This document shows positions 7,519-14,737 of a DNA stretch of 64,000 nucleotides, one piece after another. The stretch lies in NCBI RefSeq assembly GCF_003265345.1, contig NZ_QFWW01000013.1:1321-65320 (forward strand), in the 5' to 3' direction. The notes beneath the pieces were generated by a model, which was not told the origin of the DNA, made no database searches, and saw nothing but the letters and a program-made list of their open reading frames with translations. The stretch is from Lentzea terrae (GTDB lineage: Bacteria > Actinomycetota > Actinomycetes > Mycobacteriales > Pseudonocardiaceae). The position numbers were made by a program, and so were the translations under genes. Positions within the stretch are counted from its first letter, which is position 1, and every line of letters begins with the position of its first letter.

Positions 7519-8200
7519 GTGGTCTTCCTCCCTGGTTGCGCGGGCACGGCTGCACGCCGCGCTCGGCGAGCCCGCGCGGCTGGCGATCGTGGACCGGTTG
7601 CTGCTCGGCGACGCCTCGTCCGGCGAGATCGGCCGGGAGCTGGGCCTGCCGAGCAATCTGCTGGCGCACCACGTGAAGCTGCTCGACCAGGCGGGCGTGC
7701 TGGAACGCTCTCGCTCCGAGGGAGATCACCGCCGCGTCTACCTGCGCCTGCGGCCTGACGCGCTGACCGGCCTGGCGCCGATGGGGTCGCTGCGGGCCGC
7801 GCGGGTGGTGTTCGTCTGCACCCACAACTCCGCGCGTTCCCAGCTCGCCACCGCGCTGTGGAAGCGTCGCAGTTCGGTGCCCGCGGCTTCGGCCGGCACC
7901 GAGCCCGCCCGGCGCGTGCATCCACTGGCCGTCGCCGTGGCCCGTGAGCACGGCTTGTCGCTGGCCAAGGCGCACACCGCGCACGTCAGCGACGTGCTGC
8001 GGCCCGACGACCTCGTCGTCGCCGTGTGCGACAACGCTCACGAAGCACTCGACAGCCACGACGACCGGCTGCACTGGTCAGTTCCCGACCCGTCGCGCAT
8101 CGGCACCGGCGACGCCTTCGACTCCGCTCTACGTGATCTCGCCGACCGGGTCGACCGGTTGGCGCCAGCTGTTCACCACACTGGAGAGAGCGATGACTGA
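7508..8200 (+). CDS. ArsR repressor fused to an ArsC/low-MW phosphatase-like domain
   Basis: The protein is 230 residues in two parts. Residues 1-85 form an ArsR/SmtB winged helix (GEPARLAIVDRLLLGDASSGEIGRELGLPSNLLAHHVKLL). Residues 98-225 form a low-molecular-weight tyrosine phosphatase fold with the P-loop CTHNSAR (C104, R110) and a general-acid region SVPDPSRIGTGDAF. Such fusions are known in actinobacteria and probably link arsenate reduction, or sensing of reduced arsenic, to derepression. Its stop overlaps the next arsC by 8 bp. Tandem operators span its start codon. It lacks the MGCGDxCP motif of the two other reductases here, so it may work differently or serve mainly as a sensor. Confidence 0.82.
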   Translation: MNVEWSSSLVARARLHAALGEPARLAIVDRLLLGDASSGEIGRELGLPSNLLAHHVKLLDQAGVLERSRSEGDHRRVYLRLRPDALTGLAPMGSLRAARVVFVCTHNSARSQLATALWKRRSSVPAASAGTEPARRVHPLAVAVAREHGLSLAKAHTAHVSDVLRPDDLVVAVCDNAHEALDSHDDRLHWSVPDPSRIGTGDAFDSALRDLADRVDRLAPAVHHTGESDD

Positions 8201-8846
8201 GACCTACGACCGCCGTCATCTGAGCATCGACCAGCATCTCGCCCTGACGACCGCCGCCACCCGGCTGCAGCGCGAGTTCGACGGAATCTTCGGACAGGAG
8301 ACCATCGAGCGTTTCCTGCACGGCAGCTACGACCAGTTCGCCTCGCACAGCACCGTCCCGAACTTCCTGCCCCTGCTGGCAGAACGCTTTGCCCGCCAAC
8401 GCCTCCACGCGCTCGCTCGGGTCGAGGGGCACGCTCACGACGGCAAGCCCACCGTGCTGTTCCTGTGCGTGCACAACGCCGGGCGCTCCCAGATGGCGCT
8501 CGGGTTCTTCCAGCACCTCGCCGGTGACCGCGCCGTCGCGTGGTCCGGCGGGTCCGAGCCCGGCTATGAGATCAACCCGTCCGCGATCGCGGCGATGGCC
8601 GAACGTCACATCGACATCTCCGGCGAGTTCCCCAAGCCGTGGACCGACGAGATCGTCCGGGCCGCCGATGTGGTGATCACGATGGGCTGCGGTGACGCGT
8701 GCCCGGTGTTCCCCGGCAAGCGCTACCTGGACTGGACGCTCGACGATCCGGCGGGCAAGACGGTCGAGGACGTTCGCCCGGTCCGCGACGAGATCGAGCG
8801 CCGGGTCCGCGGCCTGCTCGACGAGCTCGGCGTTCCCGCCCAGTAG
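8193..8846 (+). CDS. arsC: Arsenate reductase (arsenate-mycothiol transferase type) with N-terminal three-helix domain
   Basis: The protein is 217 residues. The P-loop Cys lies in CVHNAGR (C92-R98), and MGCGDACPVFPGKRYLDW follows, the signature of actinobacterial mycothiol-dependent ArsC. Residues 1-80 form an extra all-helical segment containing GSYDQF...VPNFLPLLAERFARQRL. That segment resembles the three-helix dimerisation domain also seen stand-alone at 21981-22223. It reduces arsenate to arsenite through a mycothiol adduct in the cytoplasm (family knowledge). It overlaps the upstream fusion gene and is followed 22 bases later by the aquaporin gene. Confidence 0.87.
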   Translation: MTETYDRRHLSIDQHLALTTAATRLQREFDGIFGQETIERFLHGSYDQFASHSTVPNFLPLLAERFARQRLHALARVEGHAHDGKPTVLFLCVHNAGRSQMALGFFQHLAGDRAVAWSGGSEPGYEINPSAIAAMAERHIDISGEFPKPWTDEIVRAADVVITMGCGDACPVFPGKRYLDWTLDDPAGKTVEDVRPVRDEIERRVRGLLDELGVPAQ

Positions 8847-8868
8847 TTCTGTCCATTGAGGAGTGTTG

Positions 8869-9570
8869 ATGACCCGCAGGTTGGCCGCCGAGTTCCTCGG
8901 CAGCATGCTGCTGGCCACGCTGGTGATCGGTTCGGGCATCGCCGCCCAGCGCCTGTCTCCGGGTGATGTCGGCCTGCAACTGCTGGAGAACGCGGCCGCG
9001 ACGGCCGTCGGCCTGTACGCGATCATCCTGATCTTCGGCCCGATCAGCGGCGCCCACTTCAACCCGGTGGTGTCGCTGGCCGACGCCGCGTTCGGCGGGC
9101 TGACGTGGCGCGAGGCCTTGACTTATGTGCCGGCTCAGGTGATCGGGTGCGTCGTCGGCGCGGTGCTCGCGAACGTCATGTTCGAAGCTCCCGCGGTCAG
9201 CATCAGCACGACCGAGCGGGCGACCGTCGCGCACGGCGTGTCGGAGGTGGTGGCGACCGTCGGCCTGCTGCTGGTGATCTTCTCGTTGGTGCGGTCCGGG
9301 CGTGGCGAGCGGGCTCCCGCCGCGGTGGGCGCCTACATCGGTGCGGCGTACTTCTTCACCAGCTCCACCAGTTTCGCCAACCCGGCCATCACCATCGGCC
9401 GCATGTTCAGCGACACGTTCGCGGGCATCGCCCCCTCGTCAGTGCCCGCGTTCATCGCCGCCCAGCTCGTCGGCGGAGCCCTCGCCATCGCCGTGCTGCG
9501 CGTGCTCTACCCGAACCCCGGCACCAACGCCGAAGACGTCGTACTCCCCCAACTGAAGGAGCAGTCGTGA
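8869..9570 (+). CDS. aqpS: MIP-family aquaporin, AqpS-like arsenite channel
   Basis: The protein is 233 residues, with a GAGGAG site 5 bases before ATG 8869. It has six hydrophobic spans and two half-helix motifs: HFNPVVS (NPV, N65) and FANPAIT (NPA, N171). Replacement of the first NPA by NPV is usual in the MIP proteins found in ars operons. In rhizobial clusters AqpS lets arsenite formed by ArsC leave down its gradient. Sandwiched between two arsC genes, with a GTGA overlap to the next, the same role is likely. No Acr3 or ArsB gene lies in this cluster, so passive efflux may matter here. Confidence 0.85.
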   Translation: MTRRLAAEFLGSMLLATLVIGSGIAAQRLSPGDVGLQLLENAAATAVGLYAIILIFGPISGAHFNPVVSLADAAFGGLTWREALTYVPAQVIGCVVGAVLANVMFEAPAVSISTTERATVAHGVSEVVATVGLLLVIFSLVRSGRGERAPAAVGAYIGAAYFFTSSTSFANPAITIGRMFSDTFAGIAPSSVPAFIAAQLVGGALAIAVLRVLYPNPGTNAEDVVLPQLKEQS

Positions 9571-9977
9571 CCGCTACGCCCGAGGTGCTGTTCGTCTGCA
9601 TCCACAACGCAGGCCGTTCGCAGATGGCCGCCGCACTGCTGCAGCACTACGGGATGGGCCGCATCTCGGTGCGCTCGGCGGGCTCGGCACCTGCGGAGAA
9701 GGTGAACCCGGCCGCCGCAGAGGCACTCGCCGAGTGGGGTTTGGACATCACCGCCGAGGTGCCGTCCAAGCTCACCACCGAGGATGTCGAAGCCTCCGAC
9801 GTCGTGATCACCATGGGCTGTGGCGACACGTGCCCCGTGTTTCCCGGCAAGCGGTACCTCGACTGGCAGCTCGACGACCCCGCCGGGCAGGGCGTGGACG
9901 CGGTCCGCCCGATCCGCGACGACATCGACCGTCGTGTCCGTGGGCTCGTCGCGGAGCTGCTCGACGGTCAGTTCTGA
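9567..9977 (+). CDS. arsC: Arsenate reductase (low-MW phosphatase type)
   Basis: The protein is 136 residues starting at a GTG that overlaps the aqpS stop. The P-loop CIHNAGR has C11 and R17. The MGCGDTCPVFPGKRYLDWQLDDPAG segment is nearly identical in pattern to the enzyme at 8193-8846, so the pair are paralogues; this one lacks the N-terminal helical domain. It should convert arsenate to arsenite with mycothiol/mycoredoxin. The 3' end overlaps convergent arsM by 10 bp. Confidence 0.87.
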   Translation: MTATPEVLFVCIHNAGRSQMAAALLQHYGMGRISVRSAGSAPAEKVNPAAAEALAEWGLDITAEVPSKLTTEDVEASDVVITMGCGDTCPVFPGKRYLDWQLDDPAGQGVDAVRPIRDDIDRRVRGLVAELLDGQF

Positions 9978-10717
9978 GGCTTGGTGGCGCGCACGATCGC
10001 CGAGTGCATGCCGTCGGCGACCTGCTGGGTCGGGGTGATCTCGATGGCGGTGAACCCCGCGGCCTGCAGGCCGTCGCGGTACTCGGCGAACGTGAGCGCG
10101 CCGGCGATGCAGCTGACGTGAGAACCGCGCTCGGCCCGTTCCGCCGGGGTGAGGGCGTCGTCGGCCACGACGTCGGAGACGCCGATGCGGCCGCCGGGAC
10201 GCAGCACGCGGAAGGTTTCGGCGAACACGGCGGGCTTGTCGACCGACAGGTTGATGACGCAGTTGGAGATCACGACGTCGATGGTGTTGCCGGGCAACGG
10301 AATGGCTTCGATGTTGCCCTTGAGGAACTCGACGTTGGTGGCGCCCGCCTTGTCCATGTTGGACAGGGCGAGCGCGAGCATCTCGTCGGTCATGTCCAGG
10401 CCGTAGGCCTTGCCGGTCGGACCGACACGGCGCGCGGAGAGCAGTACGTCGATGCCGCCTCCGGAGCCCAGGTCCAGCACTCTCTCGCCCTCGCGGAGCT
10501 CGGCGACGGCGATGGGGTTGCCACACCCCAGTGATGCGGCGACCGCCTCAGCAGGCAGCTCGTCGCGCTGAGCCGCCGGGTAGAGCGTGGCGCCGAAGCT
10601 CTCATCGACCTCCACGGCCTCAGGTCCGCAGCACCCGCCTCCCCCGTTGACGACGGCGGTCGCGGCTGCGGCGTAGCGGGCACGGACGGTCTCGCGCAGC
10701 TCAGTCTGCTCACTCAT
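9968..10717 (-). CDS. arsM: Arsenite S-adenosylmethionine methyltransferase ArsM
   Basis: The protein is 249 residues from ATG 10717, preceded by GGAGG. The SAM-binding motif VLDLGSGGGIDV is at residues 80-91. Cysteines C65 (LGCGNP), C153 (ISNCVINL) and C203 (HVSCIAG) match the conserved arsenite-binding trio of ArsM. There is also a Cys pair at 29-30 (GGGGCCGP). ArsM methylates As(III) to mono- and dimethylarsenicals in the cytoplasm. It diverges from the stand-alone arsR, whose operator lies in the 79-bp gap. Its product could feed the flavoprotein and MFS transporter genes downstream. Confidence 0.92.
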   Translation of the reverse strand: MSEQTELRETVRARYAAAATAVVNGGGGCCGPEAVEVDESFGATLYPAAQRDELPAEAVAASLGCGNPIAVAELREGERVLDLGSGGGIDVLLSARRVGPTGKAYGLDMTDEMLALALSNMDKAGATNVEFLKGNIEAIPLPGNTIDVVISNCVINLSVDKPAVFAETFRVLRPGGRIGVSDVVADDALTPAERAERGSHVSCIAGALTFAEYRDGLQAAGFTAIEITPTQQVADGMHSAIVRATKPQN

Positions 10718-10783
10718 GGGTGGCACACCTCCAGGCTGTATCGAAGTTTGTCTATGCAGTGTTGCGCAGAACGGGAAGCGCCG

Positions 10784-10793
10784 TCAATATTGA
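10784..10793. promoter_or_regulatory. ArsR operator core between arsM and arsR
   Basis: The perfect palindrome TCAATATTGA sits 3 bases before the arsR ATG, in the divergent arsM/arsR gap. It shares the TCAA...TTGA form with the operators at 7490-7518. The lack of room for a ribosome-binding site suggests a leaderless or near-leaderless arsR transcript. Confidence 0.6.
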
Positions 10794-10796
10794 AAT

Positions 10797-11144
10797 ATGT
10801 CGAAGCAAGACGCGGGCTGCTGCGAGCCGCTGTCAGAGGAGCCGCTCGCCGCACAACAGGCGGCAGAGCTGTCGACGATGTTCAAGGCGCTCGGCGATCC
10901 GGTGCGCCTGCGACTGCTGTCGATGATCGCCTCACGCCCGGACGGCGAGGTCTGCGTCTGCGAGCTGACCCCCGCGTTCGAGCTGTCCCAGCCGACCATC
11001 TCGCACCACCTCAAGCTGCTGCGGCAGGCCGGCCTGGTCGACTCCGAGCGCCGGGGCACCTGGGTGTACTACCGCGCGCGGCCGGAGACGACCGATCGGA
11101 TGGCGGCGGTGCTGAGCAGCGTGGCCCGCCCGGTCACGGCCTGA
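10797..11144 (+). CDS. arsR: ArsR/SmtB-family arsenic-responsive repressor
   Basis: The protein is 115 residues, the usual ArsR length. The helix-turn-helix ELSQPTISHHLKLLRQAGLV covers about residues 62-81. The classic inducer site appears as EVCVCELT (C53, C55), and a second Cys pair (C8, C9) near the N-terminus may complete a three-coordinate As(III) site. The palindrome TCAATATTGA overlaps its leader. It is divergent from arsM and tail-to-tail with the ArsO-like gene, leaving only 3 bases between their stops. It is the canonical repressor of the cluster; the two other ArsR domains here are fused to enzymes. Confidence 0.92.
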   Translation: MSKQDAGCCEPLSEEPLAAQQAAELSTMFKALGDPVRLRLLSMIASRPDGEVCVCELTPAFELSQPTISHHLKLLRQAGLVDSERRGTWVYYRARPETTDRMAAVLSSVARPVTA

Positions 11145-11147
11145 ACC

Positions 11148-12119
11148 TCAGCCCACACTGGCGGAGATCCTCGCGACCGCCGCCTTCGCCGTCGGTCCCA
11201 CTCCGATGAGAGTCGCGGACGCAGGTCCCGTCCAACTCCCGTAGCCGAGCAGATGCAGGCGCGGCTCGTCGGCCGCCGACGTGCCGGTGACCGGGACACG
11301 TCCTTCGGCGTCGCGCAGGCGCAGCGGGGCGAGATGACTGAGGACGGGCCGGAATCCGGTGCACCACACCACGGCGTCGGCACGAGCCAACGCGTCCACG
11401 TCCATGGAGGTGGCGACGAGCAATCCGCGGTCACGTGCCTCGCGAACGGCTGGAACCGCCACGATGTCACCAAGTTCGCCGACGCTGCCACGCCGGGTGG
11501 CGATGTCGAACAAGGCTTTGCCATCGATCTCATCGGGCATGTACCGCGGTGCCCGGCGGGTCATCCAGGTCAGGTCAGCGTGCGGCACGAGGTCGGCGGC
11601 GATCTGGGCACCGGAGTTGCCGCCACCGACCACGACTACCTTCTGTCCCGCGAACTCGAGCGGATCGCGGTAGTCGACGGTGTGCAGCTGACGGCCGGGC
11701 AGGTCCAGCAGCGGGCGGAACGGCCGCCACCACGTACCGGTCGCGCTGATCACGTGCCTGGCCGACCAGGTCCCGGAATCGGTGTGCACCAACAGCCTGT
11801 TCTCGCCGCGGTGGACTGAGGTGACCTGGACCGGGCGCTGAACGGGGATGTCGTAGCGCTTCTCGTAGGCGGCGAGGTAGTCGACGACGTGCTGCGCGGT
11901 CGGGTATCCGTCCGAAAAGGACGGCATCGGCCAGCCAGGCAACGAACTGTGGCGCGCAACGGAGAACAACCGCAACGAGTTCCACGCGTGCGGCCACGCC
12001 CCACCCGGCACAGGTTGCGCATCGAGGACCACGTGATCGATCCCGGCTCGGCGCAGATAGAACGCAGCAGCCAGCCCCGCCTGGCCGCCACCGACCACCA
12101 CGACGTCAGACCTCAGCAC
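11148..12119 (-). CDS. ArsO-like flavin-dependent monooxygenase
   Basis: The protein is 323 residues from a GTG at 12119 that lies inside the end of the upstream MFS gene (14-bp overlap). FAD motif GGGQAG is at residues 10-15 and an NADPH motif VVVVGGGNSGAQIA near 170. The WNSLRLFSVARHSSLPGWPMP and GYPTAQHVVDYLAAYE segments are typical of small group-B monooxygenases such as ArsO of ars operons. The precise ArsO reaction is poorly established; oxidation of trivalent or methylated arsenicals is a reasonable guess. It is coupled to the MFS exporter and a second flavoprotein. Confidence 0.78.
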   Translation of the reverse strand: MLRSDVVVVGGGQAGLAAAFYLRRAGIDHVVLDAQPVPGGAWPHAWNSLRLFSVARHSSLPGWPMPSFSDGYPTAQHVVDYLAAYEKRYDIPVQRPVQVTSVHRGENRLLVHTDSGTWSARHVISATGTWWRPFRPLLDLPGRQLHTVDYRDPLEFAGQKVVVVGGGNSGAQIAADLVPHADLTWMTRRAPRYMPDEIDGKALFDIATRRGSVGELGDIVAVPAVREARDRGLLVATSMDVDALARADAVVWCTGFRPVLSHLAPLRLRDAEGRVPVTGTSAADEPRLHLLGYGSWTGPASATLIGVGPTAKAAVARISASVG

Positions 12120-13317
12120 GAGCCACCTCCACCTGCGGCACGCTAGCGGTCGACAACACGGCCGCCATGACCCCGACCAGCCCTAGCACGACGAACACAG
12201 CCGGAAAGCCACCGAGCCAGGCCGCCAACGCGCTGCCCGCCCACGGTGCGATGGCGGCGGTGAACATGACCGGCGCGATCAACAGACCGTTGAGTTGTCC
12301 GTAGTGGACAGCGCCCCATCGATCGGTGATCGCAGTCGCCTGCACCAGCGTGAAGATCCCGCGTATGACTCCGGCGAGCACAGAGCCTGCGATCAGCAGC
12401 AGGGCCGGGCCGGGCACCACGCCGAGCAGGATGGTGACGACAGCGCTGAGCAGCAGGATCAACAGGGTCCGCAGGCGCACCGACGTCCTCGCGGCCAACC
12501 TGGCGTAGCCGAGCCGGCCGAGCACCTGGCCGACGCCGCCCAGGCCGAGCGCGATGGCTGCGGCCGAGGTCGTCATGCCGCGTTCGGTCAGCAGCGGCAC
12601 GAGGTTGATCACGACGGCGTACACGCTGAACGAGGCCAGGCTCATCGCGACCACGAGCACCAGGAACGGTCTGCTGCGCGCCACCGCCGACGGAGCACGC
12701 GCGGCCTCGTGCTCGATCGCCGGCCACGGCAACCGCAAGCCCCACAGGTGCAGCGGAATCGTCGTGACAGCGAGGAATCCGGCTAGCAACAGGTACGTGT
12801 CGCGCCAGTCCACCTGGTCGTTGAGCACGGCGGTCAGCGGCGCGAACACGGTGCTGGCCAGCCCGGCAACCAACGTGAGCGCGGTCAGCGCGGACACCCG
12901 GCGCGGCCCGTACCAGCGGGTCAGCGCGGCGAACGCGGGCGCGTAGAAGACCCCGGCCATCGCGACACCGGCCAACAGCCAGGCCGCGATGAACCAAGCC
13001 AGCGAGCTTGCGCTCGCCAACGCGACGAGCGCAAGCACGGCCAGGATCGAGCCGGTGGTCATGATGGCGCGCGGGCCGTGCCGGTCGAGCAGCTTGCCCA
13101 CCGGAATCCCCACCAGGCCCGCGACGATCTGGCTCGCGGAGAACCCCGCCGTGATCGCCGCGAGCGACCAGCCCGTCCGCGTGCTGATGGTCGGCAGCAG
13201 CACGGGGAAGGCGTAGTAGAGCACGCCCCAGCTGATGATCTCGGTGGTGCACAGGACGATCAGCACGCGGCGCAGCCCGGCAGTGGTGCCGGGCTGCGTC
13301 GTTGTGTCAGCGTGCAC
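12106..13317 (-). CDS. MFS transporter, probable (organo)arsenical exporter
   Basis: The protein is 403 residues with twelve predicted hydrophobic spans. The loop motif GKLLDRHGPRAIM is the MFS motif A region between helices 2 and 3. It overlaps the flavoprotein gene upstream by 11 bp and the ArsO-like gene downstream by 14 bp, so the three genes are one transcription and translation unit. MFS proteins in arsenic clusters (ArsJ, ArsK, ArsP-like functions) export modified arsenicals. This one has no GAPDH partner, so ArsJ is unlikely. Its substrate is inferred only from context. Confidence 0.75.
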   Translation of the reverse strand: MHADTTTQPGTTAGLRRVLIVLCTTEIISWGVLYYAFPVLLPTISTRTGWSLAAITAGFSASQIVAGLVGIPVGKLLDRHGPRAIMTTGSILAVLALVALASASSLAWFIAAWLLAGVAMAGVFYAPAFAALTRWYGPRRVSALTALTLVAGLASTVFAPLTAVLNDQVDWRDTYLLLAGFLAVTTIPLHLWGLRLPWPAIEHEAARAPSAVARSRPFLVLVVAMSLASFSVYAVVINLVPLLTERGMTTSAAAIALGLGGVGQVLGRLGYARLAARTSVRLRTLLILLLSAVVTILLGVVPGPALLLIAGSVLAGVIRGIFTLVQATAITDRWGAVHYGQLNGLLIAPVMFTAAIAPWAGSALAAWLGGFPAVFVVLGLVGVMAAVLSTASVPQVEVARAEV

Positions 13318-14638
13318 TGGGTGCGAGGCCGATCGTCACGTCGACCGTCTCGGGTGCGCCGCAGCAGCCGCCACCGTTCTTCTGCTCCTCGGGAGCGTCG
13401 AACACACCGGCGCCACCGCACACACCGGTCTCCGGCAGCACCAGCTCCACCCGCCCGGCTGACTCGAGGTCGCCCGCGATCGCCGCGACGACCGACCGGA
13501 CCTGTTCGTAGCCGGTGAGCGCGAGGAACGTCGGCGCGCGGCCGTAGCTCTTCATGCCCACCAGGTAAACGCCCGGCTCGGGATGCCGCAACTCGCTTTC
13601 ACCGTGCGGGTAAACCGTGCCGCACGAGTGGACGTTCGGGTCGATCAACGGCGCGAGCTTCACCGGCGCCTGCAACACCGGGTCCAGGTCGAGCCGGATC
13701 TCCGACAGCCACGACAGATCCGGCCGGAACCCCGTCAGCACAACGACTTCGTCGACGCCCTCGATGCGGTGGCCGTCGAACGACTCCAGCGCGAGCGTGC
13801 CGTCGGGGCCGCGTTCAACCGCGGCGGTGCGGAAGCCGGTGACCGTCTCGATGTGCCCGGCTTCGGCCGCCTGCTGAGCCCGCAGCCCGAGCGCGCCGCG
13901 GGCGGGCAGTTGGTCGGCCTCGCCGCCACCGAAGACGTTGCCCACGGCACCGCGCCGCAGCAGCCACACGATCTTCGTGCCGGGCTCCTGCTCGGCGAGG
14001 TCCGCCAGCGCGACCAGCGCGGTGAGCGCCGAGTGCCCGCTGCCTGCGACCACGATCCGCTTGCCCGCGTACCTGTCATGCTCGGTCCCGACGTCTGGAA
14101 CCCGGTAAGTGATCTGCGACGCCGCCGCCTTCTCCCCCGCCGCGGCCAGCCCATCGCCACCGAGCGGGTTCGGCGAACCCCACGTGCCAGAAGCGTCGAC
14201 CACCGCACGGGCCGTGATCCGCTCCTCGCCGCCTGCCGTCTGCACGTGCACCGTCAACGGCTCGTCGGCACGCCCGGAGTCGACGATCCGGTCCCGGCCG
14301 CGCCGCGCGACACCGACCACCCGCGCACCGAACCGAACCCGGTCGCCCAGGGCGGCAGCGAGCGGCACGAGGTAGCGGTCCGCCCACTCGGCACCGGTCG
14401 GGTAACCGTCGCCGTCCGGCCGCACCCAGCCGGTCGGTTCGAGCAGGCGGGCCGCCGCCGGATCCACGAGCTCGCTCCACCGCGAGAACAAGCGCACGTG
14501 GTTCCACTGCGACACGGCGGCCCCTGCCCGGTCACCGGCTTCCAGCACAATCGGTCGCACCCCTCGTTCGACCAAGTGCGCCGCCGCGGCCAAACCCGCA
14601 GGTCCAGCTCCCACCACGACCACCGGCAACCCGTTCAC
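13307..14638 (-). CDS. FAD-dependent oxidoreductase with Cys-rich C-terminal tail
   Basis: The protein is 443 residues from a GTG at 14638 preceded by AAGGGG. GAGPAG is at residues 10-15 and a second dinucleotide motif IVVAGSGHSALTAL lies near 195. The middle shares the WNHVRLFSRW and GYPTGAEWADRYLVPL layout with the ArsO-like protein. The last 40 residues carry two Cys motifs, GVCGG and GGGCCGAPE; the latter echoes the GGGGCCGP of ArsM. These vicinal cysteines could bind As(III) or shuttle electrons. It heads the flavoprotein-MFS-ArsO operon and diverges from the ArsR-ArsN1 gene across a large inverted repeat. Confidence 0.78.
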   Translation of the reverse strand: MNGLPVVVVGAGPAGLAAAAHLVERGVRPIVLEAGDRAGAAVSQWNHVRLFSRWSELVDPAAARLLEPTGWVRPDGDGYPTGAEWADRYLVPLAAALGDRVRFGARVVGVARRGRDRIVDSGRADEPLTVHVQTAGGEERITARAVVDASGTWGSPNPLGGDGLAAAGEKAAASQITYRVPDVGTEHDRYAGKRIVVAGSGHSALTALVALADLAEQEPGTKIVWLLRRGAVGNVFGGGEADQLPARGALGLRAQQAAEAGHIETVTGFRTAAVERGPDGTLALESFDGHRIEGVDEVVVLTGFRPDLSWLSEIRLDLDPVLQAPVKLAPLIDPNVHSCGTVYPHGESELRHPEPGVYLVGMKSYGRAPTFLALTGYEQVRSVVAAIAGDLESAGRVELVLPETGVCGGAGVFDAPEEQKNGGGCCGAPETVDVTIGLAPSAR

Positions 14639-14683
14639 CGCACACCCCTTGCATCGATGGACTTCAAATCAACACCAGTGACT

Positions 14684-14729
14684 GTATCGACGTGTATCGA
14701 TTGACGCAACCATCGATCTGCGTCGATAC
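14684..14729. promoter_or_regulatory. Large inverted-repeat operator between the flavoprotein operon and arsR-arsN1
   Basis: Arms 14684-14701 (GTATCGACGTGTATCGAT) and 14712-14729 (ATCGATCTGCGTCGATAC) are inverted repeats matching at 15 of 18 positions around a 10-bp spacer. A further ATCGAT lies at 14653-14658. It is 8 bases from the ATG at 14738 and differs from the TCAA/TTGA operators of the other two arsR genes, suggesting separate specificity. Confidence 0.65.
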
Positions 14730-14737
14730 TTGCCCGC

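Noticed and set aside
12106-13317. ArsJ (1-arseno-3-phosphoglycerate exporter)
   Set aside because: ArsJ is normally paired with a GAPDH gene, which is absent here.
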